From Gnetum montanum (lineage: Eukaryota > Streptophyta > Gnetopsida > Gnetales > Gnetaceae): DNA of 64,000 bases. Below, piece by piece: positions 1 through 10,609 of this stretch. Positions within the stretch are counted from its first letter, which is position 1, and each line of letters begins with the position of its first letter. The notes under the pieces were generated by a model. It ran no database searches, was not told where the DNA came from, and was given only the letters and a program-made list of their open reading frames with translations. The stretch lies in contig MNCI01004661.1 of assembly GCA_015680685.1 (NCBI GenBank), forward strand, positions 1,106,417 through 1,170,416, read 5' to 3'. The position numbers and the translations under genes are program-made.

Positions 1-189
1 ATGCAACTAAGAATCTACCAGATGCCCACGTGGGGTACCTGAGTAGAAATGTTTCAAATGAAATGCATTAAAATTCCTATTTAACCTATACCCTTACAAA
101 TCAGCAATCTTAAACACATTTGGGGCAGTGGTGTCTACAATTTGGAATGGACCTGACCACATAGGTGAAAACTTAGTTTGAGGGCCAGT

Positions 190-1122
190 TTAACCAGACG
201 CTCTATCTCTTTTGAGGACTAGATCACCTACTTGAAAATTTTTAGCTACATATTTTTTATCGAACCACCTCTTGACAATCCGTTGATGACCACACATATT
301 TTCAATTTCTTTAACCCTTTTAAGTTCTAAGTTCAAAATGTCACATGCTCGTGATATTAGATGCTCATTAGTTGGTAAGTAGTCCAAGAAGAATTGATAT
401 GTAGGGATTTGTAAATTAATTGGCAATATGGGTTCTTGTCCGTACACTAAATCATATGGCGTAGTCTTGATCGATTCTTTGTAACGAATCCTATCAACCC
501 AAACTACCCATTTTAATTGTTCGTGCCAAGTTCGTGGATTTTGAGCTACCAAGTTTTTAATCCCATCTAATATAATTTTGTTGGAAGACTCGGCCAAGCC
601 ATTACCTTGTGGGTAATATTCAGTTACTGCCTTGACGATGATGCTATGGTCTCTACCCCAATTTGTAAACTCTATGGAAATGAAGGCGAGCCCATTATCA
701 ACTACTAAAGCATAAGGATAACCATATCTGGAGATTATATCATTTTCTAAGAAGCGAATGACCTCACGAGATGATGCAGTTTTGGTTGCTTTCGCCTCTA
801 ACCAACGTGTGCAATAGTTAGTGGCTGTCAAAATGAACTTATGTAGGGTGGTAGATAAAGGATTGATCACTCCAATAAAATCTAAGGCCCATTGGGCAAA
901 TGGTCTTGTTTCTATTATAGGTTGTAATGGGGCCAAACTCTTGGAATCTTTACCTTTAAATATTTGGCATTGAACACATGTCTTAACTAGGTTATAAGCA
1001 TCATTAATCATAGTAGGCCAATAATAACCAACCCTCACAATTTTATGAACTAATGAGCGGTATCCTATATGTCCTTCATCATGAAGTTGTTTTAGAGCAT
1101 TGTTAGCTTGCTCTTGGTTCAA
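190..1122 (-). pseudogene. Integrase domain of G1
   Basis: This would catalyse insertion of the reverse-transcribed copy. The N-terminal zinc site is visible (HDEGH, a later His, then CVQC). The catalytic triad is present: D in ALDFIG, D in VVDNG, and E in GNGLAESSNK with the usual Tyr-Pro-Gln context before it. The C-terminal part has a typical GDLVLKR block. The frame stops just after this block (TAA near 187) where family members continue; readable sequence of the same type follows to about position 80, so the stop is a later mutation. Upstream the frame is continuous with the RT except for a stop near 1290. No chromodomain is seen before the left edge. Confidence 0.85.
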
Positions 1123-1290
1123 ACACTTAAGGCCTATCCCTTGGAAGTTATTTCTAAATAATTCACCACTTATTAGAGTGATTTTAGAACATTTTGATAT
1201 TAAGAGCTTTCTTTTATATCTAGGTAAATCTGAGGGACAACGATGGAAGCTTAAATAAAACTTGATATCCCCATACCATGGATCATATAA

Positions 1291-2688
1291 TCAATTGGGA
1301 GCAAATGGGATATCATTTTCTTCATTGATGGATAATATATGAAGAGGAATTGATTCTTTATTTATGGATAGATCACAATTTTCTAAGGTTGAAGCTTTAG
1401 CTATTAATTTAGCAAGACCAGTCCCCCTAACTAACTTTGCTACCTTCCATTGAATATCAAATTCTTGAAGTTTCATAACCCACTTAGCGTGTTTCTCACT
1501 AGGATCTTGTAATTTGACTAAAGTGATGGTGGTTGGATCAGGGACAATGACAAATACTTTTGAGTTTAACAAGTAGTAGCGGAATTTCTTCAAGGCTTTT
1601 ATCACAGCATATAATTGCTTCTCTATGGGTGAGTATCTTAATTTGGCATCCTTTAAAGGTGTAGACATGAAAGCTATGGGTCTTTCACCTTGATCATTTA
1701 TGTCTTGGGTTAAGATAGTAGCAGTTGTAACATCGCTAGAAAAGGCATATAAGTAGAAATCATTTTCATACCAAGGAGAAGCTAGGATAGGTGCATCAAT
1801 TATTGCTTCTTTAATAGCAAGAAACACATTCTTTCTATCATTTGTCCAATGCATATTACTATCTTTCTTAAGCATGTCATTCAATGGTCTAACTAATTCA
1901 GCATAAATTGGGATAAATCGTCTAACAAAATTAATCTTACCAAAGAAAGCCCTTAGATCAGTCTTGGATAAAGGGTAAGGTACTTCTAAAATTGCATTTA
2001 CTCGCTCAGGATCAATCGCAATCCCCTCTTTGGTCACTATATGACCTAGAAATTTACCACTTTGAACACCAAAGATGGATTTCTTTGCATTCAAGGTGAT
2101 GCCAAATTGTCTACATCTCATAAAAACATTCCTAAGGTCTCTAAGGTGCATACCTCTATCTTTAGAGAAAACAGTTAAGTCGTCAAGGTAGATAATAATA
2201 CACTTTCTAATTAGCCCCTCAAAAGTTTTGTCCATAGCTCTTTGGAAGGTAGAGCCAGCATTTATAAGGCCAAATGGCATTTTAGCGAATTGAAAGGTTC
2301 CCCACTTTGTTGTAAAAGCTGTCTTATATTGGTCCTTCTTATTCACTAAAATTTGGTTATATCCCGAATACCCATCCAAAAAGGAATACATTTGAGCACC
2401 ATTCACAATTTGCAATAACTCCTCCATAAGAGGGAGTGGATAATTATCCTTGATGCAAGAAGTATTAAGGTTACGAAAATCAATGCATAACCTTAACTCA
2501 CCAGTTCGTTTCCTAACGGGTACTAAGTTTGAGATCCAACAGGAATGTCTTACTGGATAAATTATTTTGGATTCTAGAAGTTTATCAATTTCTGCTTTCA
2601 TAAGGATTTCAATCTTTGGATTCACAGGTCTAAGCTTTTGCCTGAATGGTTTTGTTTCTGACCTAAGGGGAATGGTATGTGTCATCAC
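1291..2688 (-). pseudogene. Reverse transcriptase plus degenerate RNase H of G1
   Basis: RT motifs are in order: LRLCIDFRNLN, FLDGYSGYNQI, the TAFTTKWGTF block, MPFGLINAGSTFQRAMD, and the catalytic IIYLDDL (Tyr-Leu-Asp-Asp). The frame is recognisable upstream of the annotated Met, to about 2809, as the usual pre-RT segment. The RNase H that follows keeps the Glu (SPIEKQLYA) and a later Asp (VPDPTT), but the first catalytic Asp of the TDAS motif is replaced (YAFSSDVTT). It is therefore probably inactive as a nuclease. That fits Tat elements, in which a second RNase H is present and the original one decays into a structural connector. Confidence 0.88.
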
Positions 2689-2811
2689 TAGTGGATTGAA
2701 AGTCCTAAGGTCTTTATACGTCCAAGCTAGAACATCATTAAATTCATGTAATAGGTCAACAAAGCTTTGTCTTTCATCTGGATGTAGACAAGCTCCTATT
2801 TTAACAGGGCA

Positions 2812-3702
2812 TTATTTTCCTCCCTTTTGAACTTGAATTGTTTCAGTTTGAGCTAATGTTTGCCAATTATTGTTTTTAGATAAATCTGGGGCCTTGGTGT
2901 ATAGATCATCAAATAAAGCTTCTCTAACTGCAGTTTCAAGAGATATCTTATTTAAGAACACAACATCCTTGGATGTATCTCCTTGATCATTAAATTCTCT
3001 TTTAGAAAATAGGAACTTACAAATATGGTCATCATTAACAAACACTTGAAAATAAGAGATATTATCAGGGATAGAATAAGACTTCACCTTTTCGATAATG
3101 ATTTCTGAATCCCAAGCATTATGTTTAAAAGGGACATCCAAAGTGGTAGCCATCTGGGCTAGTGCATTAGGAATATAATTTTCTTCTCTAGACACATGTT
3201 CAATGGTTACACGTTCAAATTCTTTAATAAGTTCAAGAACGTAAGCTTTGTATGCTTTCATGGTGATGTCTTTATTGTCAAAGAGACCATTAGCTTAGTT
3301 CACTATCATTTGGGAGTCACTATAGATTTTAAGTTTGGACAAATTGTAGTGTTTAGCTAATTTGATCCCGTGAATTAGTGCTTCATACTCGACCATATTG
3401 TTGGTCATTGGTTGAGTGAAATTAATAGCTTTAAGAATAGGAGCTTCACCAGGAAGTATAAGCATTATTCCAGCTCCACATCCTTTCTTGGAAGAAGCAC
3501 CATCCACTCTTAATATCCAAGTATTCAAGTTTGTAAAATCTGAAAAATTGGCCCTTTGATCAAGGTAACAGTGATCATTATCAAATTTTGATTCATCTTC
3601 TAATATTTCATTAGTTAAAATCTCACTTATGTCTATATCATTTCCTAGTGGTGGTGGGTCACCAAAAAGAAAGGTTTTTCCATCATGTTGGTGATATGGC
3701 AA
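2812..3702 (-). pseudogene. Archaeal-type RNase H domain of G1, placed upstream of the RT
   Basis: The first part contains WILRVDGASSKKGCGAGI, then NMVEYEALIHGIKLA, then KIYSDSQMIVN, which are the first three acidic sites (D, E, D) of the plant/archaeal RNase HI type. A TAA stop at 3295-3297 interrupts the domain straight after MIVN. The remainder (3261 to 2812) carries the expected C-terminal HVSREEN...NALAQMA segment, in which the usual Asp of ADALA is Asn. This enzyme would remove the RNA strand and process the polypurine primer. It lies between protease and RT here; in better-known Tat and Ogre elements it follows the RT-RNase H. Its start overlaps the protease frame by 58 bases because of a one-base shift near 3700. 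Confidence 0.85.
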
Positions 3703-4871
3703 AATATCTTCACCTTCTCATATTCTCTAAAATCTTGATAGTACTGAGTGGAACATGTGTATGCAAAAGGATTTATGTATGTAGCCTCATCTATATCATC
3801 ATTTAAGGAATATTTGCCAAGTCCTAGTTCGACCACTCCAACGAAATGATTGTTGTTTTGATTTCCTTGAGACGTAGTTTGTTGATCAAAAGTTGTTACC
3901 ACTTGTTTATGAAAGGGTTCCCTAGGTATAATCATATATTCAGATTTTCCTTTAACTGGGATCAATAATTCCGAGAAGTCTAACCTAAAGAAGCCCCCAA
4001 ACTTAGCTCCAAAAGTTCTAAATAAGAGCACACCATATGTGGGTTTCATGTCAACTACTAGGATGTCTGTATAACATGTAAATGTAGGGTATTGCTTAAG
4101 TTGTAATTTTGCTCCTTTTAATAACCCTACTATAGGTACGCTAGATCCATCAAGTTGAATCACATTTTTAGTTTGTGGTATCATTTGTGCTCCTAAGGTG
4201 TTACAAATGTCAAGAGGCATAACACTAACAGTTGCACCTGAATCCATTAAACAGTTATGGAAATTCTTTCCTAAAATAATCAAAGTGGTTAGGAAAGGGG
4301 GATGATTCTTTTTGCTAGATATGAAATTACTCACATTTTGTACTGATAACATGTTAGGACTTTCTGCAAAGTGAACTTTCCTTTCGGGAATTGGGGATTT
4401 TTCTCTTTGGGCTACAGGTATATGAACCATATCCCGAATCACTTCTTTCATTTCGTTAAAGTGTACGAGGTCATACATCGAAATGTTGGCTTTAACTCTT
4501 TTTAAGTCCTCAACCAAATCATAATTCTTATGTTCATCTTTGGCTTCTTGTTGAGATGGAACTCTCCTAAGTACATACGGGGGGTTTGGTTGTTGTGGGG
4601 CAATTACTTGGGATGACCCGGATTGATTGTTTGCATTGTTTTGAATAGGAACTCTTTTGTTTGGAGGTGTATAGAAATTGTTCCTAGTTTTTTGTTGTGT
4701 AGTATTCATAATGTCACTGATTTTGCAGTAGCGAGTGTTGTGTGGGCTAGGGTCACCTACCATGACTTGTTCTAATGAGGAAACCTCTTCATTTTCTGTC
4801 TCATGAGGTACATCAAGAACCATGATAAGGGTTTTCCCATTTGGTTTCCCTTGGGTATTGTCACCATACAA
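3645..4871 (-). pseudogene. Aspartic protease region of G1
   Basis: The retropepsin-like active site reads CLMDSGATVSVMPLDICNTLG, with the DSGA triad intact, followed by the PIVGLLKGAKL and TYGVLLFRTFG segments. The N-terminal third is low-complexity linker following the gag zinc motif. The upstream codons (to about 4960) contain C-x2-H...H-x4-C (YCRLHNTR, a stop, HSKKTC), so gag and protease were one frame. The 3' end is out of frame with the RNase H because of one extra base near 3700, in the KIFCHI codons. It would cleave the gag-pol polyprotein. Confidence 0.8.
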
Positions 4872-5048
4872 TGTTGTGAATTGAGGGCAAGTCTTTTTAG
4901 AATGTTACCTCGTATTATGAAGACGGCAATAATCATTGTTTATTGATACACTTGGTTTTTCTGGTTGTATAGGGCCTTTGTTATTGTTTCTCTTTAGCTC
5001 AATCACTTCATTGGATAGTTTTTGTAGTGAAATGAGTATTTGGGTCAT

Positions 5049-6050
5049 CTAATTTTGAGTTTGGGTTGATGGTTCAACAAAACTTGATGTCCCGTTTGGG
5101 TTGATAATGGATTGAATCAAGGCTTTTGATTGGTCATCATTCAAACTAGTGTTGGATGGTAAGAATGAAGAGGACATGGGGCCTTGTGAGTAATTACTTA
5201 AAGGTTGAGTTGATTGAAAGGGAGAAACAGCTTGAGCCATGACATTAGATGTTTGAAAAATTGGTAGGAGTAGGTTTGATTGCATAGGGTTACTAACACT
5301 CATCATCCCAAATTGGGTTTGGATGCTGTTCATAAAGGTTATTTGCTCTAATTCCACAGCTTTTGACATTGCACCTTGTATTTCCATTATGTTGGGATCA
5401 GATTTGATAGCATAAGCGAAGAATGGATCAATAGTAGAGAGATAGAAGTTGAGGATACCATTTGGTTGTGGTCGCATCTCATTTGGCACATAGGCTAGTT
5501 GATGAAGGAATCTAAGGTTATAATCCCTAACATTTTTCCCAGGTAGCTTTCTTAGGCTGGTTAAGTTGCTTGATGCGATAGCAGGGCTTGTAAATTTGTC
5601 AAATTGATTCAAAAACTTGTTTTTGATTTCTTGCCATGTGTTAATAGAGGCATCAGGAAGCATTAAGAAGCATTGGGTTGCTTTGGTCCTAAATGTTGTT
5701 ACAAACACCCTGCATGCCACATCATTATGTATAATGTTGTGGATCCCTAATAAAGTTTCAAAACATTGTATGTGTTGGTGGGCATCATTCGTAGGGGTTG
5801 TAGGATCGAAGAATAAGTTTATGTTTTGAAGGGATTTTGGTATGTCATGGTAGTTGTGAAAGTTAAAAGGGTTTCTTACTAAGGGAGCCAGGCGTTGATG
5901 GGCTGCCATCATAGTTCGAGGTTTTTTAGGAATTGAACTTGGAAAAAGTGAAGCTCGTTATTTTCTCAAAGTAGATTGACGAGTAGCTGGTTGACTAGGG
6001 GTAGGAGTACGAGTTCTTTGTTGAGATACTCCGTAAGAAAAGTCACTCAT
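5049..6050 (-). pseudogene. Gag of G1
   Basis: The likely start is the ATG at 6050 (MSDFSYGVSQQ), about 390 bases inside the LTR boundary; the longest uninterrupted frame begins later (5912) because of a TAA near 5950. The core matches a retrotransposon gag domain: FHNYHDIPKSLQNINLFFD, then ACRVFVTTF...ATQCFLMLP, then TWQEIKNKFLNQFD and SLRKLPGKNVRDYNLRF. The C-terminal third is Gln/Ser/Pro rich. Gag forms the particle that carries the RNA. It is followed, after a stop, by the zinc motif and the protease. Confidence 0.8.
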
Positions 6051-6418
6051 AAAATGAAAAATAACAAGAAATGTAAAATGCTAATAAAATGTGAAAATTA
6101 AAGAAAATAAAAAAAACATTTGAATACTATATTTTTTTATTTTTTAAAAATTTTTAAAAGTAAAATTGAAATTGTAAAATTTCAGAAAAGTAAATAAAAA
6201 GTAAAATGATTGAAATCACCTAAATTAAATTTCAGAAAAACAAATTAAAAAGGATTGCTAGAATATAAATTTGGAAATTTTGAAAATTTGAAACTAAAAT
6301 AGAGCACTAAAATTGAAAATAGGGAGACAAAAATTAAATAGACAGTAATAAGAAATATGATAATTTTTTTAAAAGAAAAAGAAACATAAAAGGAAAATAA
6401 AGAAAAGGTTGAGAAACT

Positions 6419-6436
6419 GCCCTCCTTCTAGTGCCA
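6419..6436 (-). other. Candidate primer-binding site of G1
   Basis: Minus-strand TGGCACTAGAAGGAGGGC starts six bases after the LTR end (CAACA). Position and TGG start fit a tRNA primer site. The matching tRNA is not certain; it is not the tRNA-Asp type seen in elements B to E. Confidence 0.5.
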
Positions 6437-6442
6437 AAAAGG

Positions 6443-7289
6443 TGTTGATGCGTAAATTTTGGACACGCGAACACCTATGAAAACTCGTTTGAGGAGACTA
6501 TAGCCTAGGGCGCCTCCCGTATGGGTACAGAAACCTGAGAATAGTCTCAACTGAAAAAGCTATGTGACAGTAAAATATTTAAAACTTAAATTTGATTTAA
6601 TATTTAAATACTTAAATTTAATTTAATATTGGAAACTTAAAATAATTTGTGCAATCTATAACACGATAAATAATTCAAAAATTCAAATTTTATATGTCCC
6701 GCTGCAAAAGGTGCTTGCAGTTGCTGCCGTTGTTGCTGCCTTTGTGGCAGAGATAGATTCGCCTATTGCAACAACTACTTGCAAGGGAGAAAAGAGGATT
6801 GCTCACTGCTGCCGTGCACTCAGGAGCTCCTGCACTAGAGGTAGAACTTGCGGTGGAGGACTGTGTGCCAACGGAGGACAGATGGACGGAAATGGGCAGT
6901 GAAGCAGCGGTGGATGAAGACAGTGTGTGGCCTCCGATTGTCTCTCTTGAAACCCTGGAAGCCGCTACTGAACCCAAGGGAACCTGCAACTGACGAGAAA
7001 CCAAAAAGAACCAGGAAAACAACCACTAGAATCTACCTATGAAACCTGCAGAAATAAGACAAGCGAAACCAAAGCCCAGCAGTAGAAGGCTGAAATCCTT
7101 TTGTGAATTCAGGTCGAAACCACTCTCCCCCAACTCCATCACCTTGATGGCTTTTTATAGCCAATTTTAGGGTTAGGGTAACCCATTGTTTCTTTTGTTT
7201 TCAATTTTTGATTTTGTATTCTTCTTTCCTTTAAAAAAAAAAAAACAGATAGAGGCCCCATGCCAAGCATAGGCGTGTTGGCCTCAACA
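6443..7289 (-). repeat. 5' LTR of G1
   Basis: On the minus strand it starts TGTTGAGGCCAAC at 7289 and ends TACGCATCAACA at 6443. Both ends match the lone LTR at 7895-9066, which fixes the boundaries. A TATA box (CTATAAAAAG on the minus strand, 7151-7160) lies about 130 bases into the LTR, so transcription would run leftwards into gag. The right boundary could extend if the 7290-7894 spacer is also LTR-derived. Confidence 0.8.
7153..7160 (-). promoter_or_regulatory. TATA box in the G1 LTR
   Basis: Minus-strand TATAAAAA-type element in a GC-richer context (GGCTATAAAAAGCC). It corresponds in place to TATAAATA at 8275-8282 of the sister LTR. Confidence 0.55.
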
Positions 7290-7894
7290 CAATCAAAGGC
7301 ACATACACGAGGGTTGAACTACACCATGGGCAAAGTTTCCAAAAGGACCATGCTCTTTGGCAATGTAGCTAATCGGGCAGACTCATGTTGGAATTCCTAC
7401 CTCAAGAATGAAGTACACCGTGAGCAAAGTTTCCTTTAAAGAAAAAAACAAAACATAAAAATGAGGACCATGTTCATTGGCAGTGTAATAAGTTCTTGAG
7501 TGTGATGGGGTCCGGCAGCAATCCTCACCCTAACCTATGTTTCCTTTTTTTTTAATTTAAGTTTTTCAAAAAAAATTCAAGGAAAAATCTGAAAGTTGTG
7601 GCTTACTATGATCTAACATGATTTTTAGCTCATCCTCCTCATTAAGTTTTGTATAAGTCACTTACTCAAAATAGTCTGCATACTTTTACTGTTACCTTGT
7701 GAGAATATTAAAAATGAGAGCTTAAGCATATATCTACATATATATATAATTACANATCATGTTTAAAACATTATAGTTTACTTTCAAGTTTGCATTTCTT
7801 GTTTCATGTTGTTTTTGTTTTCTCATCTATTGCATTTTCATTCAGAATTTTCTAGTTCTTGCACTTGCATGCAATCTGTAGTTTGGAGGCTCAG
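7290..7894. other. Spacer between two head-to-head LTRs
   Basis: No gene is seen. It contains two imperfect direct repeats (about 7316-7380 and 7408-7490) that share TACACC, AGCAAAGTTTCC and GGACCATG blocks, then AT-rich sequence with one ambiguous base at 7755. The two repeats may be old U3 material. Confidence 0.5.
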
Positions 7895-8061
7895 TGTTGA
7901 GGCCAACCTCATCCATGCTAGGCATAGGGCCTTGTTTGAACAAGTTTAATATCACAAAAAAAATCAGAAGTCGTAAAGTATTGACATGTCAAGCCCTCAT
8001 GGTCTAAATTAAATGTACTTTCATGGGCTTGAATAACCCATAAATTGTAAAATGCAATGTA

Positions 8062-8176
8062 CCTGGTCAAAGAATGCAACTATCCAACACACATCCAACT
8101 CGTGCACAACTATCCAACACAGATACATTGAACCTGGTCAAAGAATGCAACTATCCAACACACATCCAACTCGTGC
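8062..8176 (+). repeat. 71-base-period duplication inside the lone LTR
   Basis: The block beginning CCTGGTCAAAGAATGCAAC occurs at 8062-8105 and again at 8133-8176; the shorter CAACTATCCAACACA part appears three times. It lies in U3 just upstream of the TATA box, a usual place for enhancer duplications. Confidence 0.8.
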
Positions 8177-8274
8177 CAACTATCCATGGGACACATGTCG
8201 CTAGATCTACTTTCCTCTCATCTCATAGCACTTGATTCCATTCTTAAATTTCGTGCCCAAGCCCGATCCAACCC

Positions 8275-8282
8275 TATAAATA
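8275..8282 (+). promoter_or_regulatory. TATA box in the lone LTR
   Basis: CCCTATAAATATCC lies about 380 bases into the LTR; position and sequence match an LTR promoter. Confidence 0.55.
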
Positions 8283-9066
8283 TCCTGTCAATTCACATAA
8301 ACAGGGGGAGGAGCCAGAGTCTGCAGTGACCATTTTCTGTTCTACTGGTAGGCAACACTGACAGCAGAGGTGTTTTCGGCAGTCTTCTCTCTTCTACCGG
8401 CAAGCGGTAGAACACGACAGGAGCGTGAAATGCGCAGTGAACATCAACCGCTGTTGCAGGCATATTGCAAATGACAGTGTGCTTGCCCTGCAGTAGCAAT
8501 TGTTGAACAACAATTTTTTGTTTTCATCAAAAAAAACAAACACATTTTCTTTCCTTTTCTTTTTCTTCTCTGCCCATGCGACAGAGACTAACGCCCAACA
8601 ACGGCGGTGCCAATGCGGACACCGTGAGGGGTGTCAATAGAAGTCTTTCTTTCTACCTATAAACAGAAACCTGGCAAAGACAGGTTGTATGCACATCGTT
8701 TTATTCTTTATTTATTTGCTTTCAAACAACAGGACATATTTTTCTCTCTACCATCTCCAAGCAAAGAAGCAGCCACGGTGGCAGATAACTTTTACAGTTT
8801 TCAATATTACTATTTGCATTTTATTTTGAATTATTTATTGTACTTTTTTAAATTGCACAAATTATTTAAATTTTCAATATTCTTATTAAATTTAAAGCTT
8901 TAAATATTTTGTTTAAAATATTGTTATTATTGTTTTGTCACATAGCCCTTTCTAGCTGAGACTATTCCTGGGTTTCCGTACCCATACGAGAGGCGCCCTA
9001 GACGATATTCTCCTAAAATGAGTTTTCACATGTGTTGGCAGCGTGTCCAAAATTTACGCATCAACA

Positions 9067-9610
9067 ATGGTTAACAAAATAGTATTGCTCAATTAAACTC
9101 ATTAACAAAATAAAGTAAAAAAAAAAAGAGATTTAGCAAAGGATAATGAATAGGATATTTTTTCTATAGGAAAATTGAAAAGTTCATCAATTGAAAAGTT
9201 CTATAAAAAAGTTATATTGAAAAGTTCAGCTCTTAACTTAGCATTATGCCAATAATTATTTATTTTCAGTGAAAATGTCTGAATCAAAATTAATTATAAT
9301 TATTAATAATAATAATTCAGTTAATTATAAAATTATTATTAAATCATTCAAATGATTTTAAGATAGTAACCATTTAGGAACTGGATCCATTTTGATCGAC
9401 TTTGCTTTATCCATAAAATTATTTACTCCATGAAAATATTTAAGATAGTAACAGTAATAACCCATCCAATAACTGTGGTGTCTCAAAAAACAACTTTAAA
9501 GTTGCAATTTAGTGCTTCTTACAAAGAGATAACGGTAGGAAAGGTATCAATGGCATAAGCATAAGGGATGTCGTGAAAGTAAAGTTGCCAGTAAACTTTC
9601 ACCGTATCAT
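9067..9610. other. AT-rich sequence without a recognisable gene
   Basis: Runs of A/T and short AAT repeats (for example near 9300). No open frame of interest and no primer site next to the LTR. Confidence 0.6.
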
Positions 9611-9779
9611 CATGACCACTACTGAGATTGCAATCAATGGAAACAAGACTCTCCTGATGCAACAAGATCATGACCACTACTGAGATTGCAATCAGTGGAA
9701 ACAAGACTCTCCTGATGCAACAAGATCATGACCACTACTGAGATTGCAATCAGTGGAAACACGACTCTCCTGAAGCAAC
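9611..9779. repeat. 58-base tandem repeat, 2.9 copies
   Basis: Copies start at 9611, 9669 and 9727, each beginning CATGACCACTACTGAG; they differ at only a few positions. On the minus strand the repeat stays open and encodes a repeated LIAISVVV peptide, but nothing else suggests a protein. Confidence 0.9.
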
Positions 9780-9962
9780 CTTGTTGCATGTGCCTTGTGC
9801 CAACGATGAAATCATCGAAACGCCAACACATATACCATTGGCTGTGCAATGCAAATAAAATTGGCCAAATGCTAACCATGAGAGGTTATCTTGTTTAGAA
9901 AATTCAAGGGCAGAGACGGTGTGGGAAGGTGAAAGCATGAGGTTGCCATAAAGTAACCACAA

Positions 9963-9998
9963 TGCTCATCTGAACCTCCACTCTGACATGCAACGCAG
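9963..9998 (+). repeat. Left copy of the 36-base direct repeat flanking the copia element
   Basis: It begins TGCTCATCTGA and ends TGCAACGCAG, directly abutting the 5' LTR. The matching copy is 17070-17105, directly after the 3' LTR; 33 of 36 positions agree. Confidence 0.85.
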
Positions 9999-10595
9999 TG
10001 TAACAATGAATTAGTAGTTTATTATTTGCGAACTACACTTTCTATTTCTACTGTTGAATAGTTTTAGAATTTTCCCTGGTGAACTACACTTTCTGTTTCT
10101 ACTGTCAGATAGTTTTAGAATTTTCCTTGGAGATGAGATAAGACTTCTAAACTTGTTGTGAAGATCTATCTCAGTTAACAATGTGATAGCTTTGGACAGC
10201 AACATGACAGTTTTCGTTGCAATCCATCCGTTCGAACTGATTCATTGTTATTTGGAAATGGTCTCATATTTTTCTAATAAATGGTAACTGATTCCTGGAC
10301 CTTCTGACTTCTTGATGGGAGAACAAGGCACGGGGAATTAATTGCGGTATAACAGTTCAGGTCCCTTTCATAGTCACTTACAGTCTGCATACACCATCAC
10401 CGCAGAGCATCCGTGTGAAACAAGATCCGGAACATTCAGGCATCAATCGCATCAATGGCTGGAGGTCAGTTCGATCTGTTTTTTCAAATTGATTTGTGCA
10501 TTTTTTTTTCATGCACATTTGTAGATTAAGAGATCTGTTTTTACATGCTTCCGCTTGTGCAATCCAGTTTTGATGCACCAGAAAGATTTCTAACA
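9999..10595 (+). repeat. Copia 5' LTR
   Basis: Length 597. It contains an internal 51-base tandem duplication (GAACTACACTTTCT at 10030 and 10081) that is also present in the 3' LTR, so it pre-dates insertion. It differs from the 3' LTR at a few percent of positions by eye. Confidence 0.92.
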
Positions 10596-10597
10596 TT

Positions 10598-10609
10598 TGG
10601 TATCAGAGC
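10598..10609 (+). other. Copia primer-binding site, initiator tRNA-Met
   Basis: TGGTATCAGAGC begins two bases after the LTR end; this is the standard plant copia primer site. Confidence 0.93.

Larger units (their letters stand above)
1..7289 (-). mobile_element. Tat-like Ty3/gypsy LTR retrotransposon G1, 3' end off the window
   Basis: Read on the minus strand the order is 5' LTR (7289 to 6443), primer-binding site, gag, protease, archaeal-type RNase H, reverse transcriptase with a second RNase H, and integrase, which runs off the left edge. The coding region was once close to a single gag-pol frame; it is now broken by several stops (near 5950, 4905, 3296, 2811, 1290 and 180) and by a one-base shift near 3700. 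Two RNase H domains and a gag zinc motif of C-x2-H...H-x4-C type point to the Tat clade. The archaeal-type RNase H lies before the RT, which differs from the usual Tat/Ogre order. The element is dead as a coding unit. Confidence 0.9.
7895..9066 (+). mobile_element. Lone LTR of the G1 family
   Basis: It starts TGTTGAGGCCAAC and ends TACGCATCAACA; the last ~160 bases match the inverted G1 LTR closely, including the TATGGGTACGG and CTATGTGACA blocks. A TATA box (TATAAATA, 8275-8282) precedes a long leader. No primer site follows it and no convincing polypurine tract precedes it, so it is probably a solo LTR left by LTR-LTR recombination. The five bases on each side (CTCAG and ATGGT) do not match, so either the target duplication has been lost or one end is misplaced. 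Confidence 0.75.

Noticed and set aside
6690-7042. Small frames on both strands in the G1 LTR
   Set aside because: They lie in the LTR leader between the TATA box and the LTR end, overlap each other and show no domain.
9611-9779. CRISPR-like array
   Set aside because: Units are directly joined with no unique spacers and the setting is plant retroelement DNA.
9519-9962. Minus-strand frames over the 58-base repeat
   Set aside because: The period is not a multiple of three (58), so the peptide repeat changes frame; no domain.
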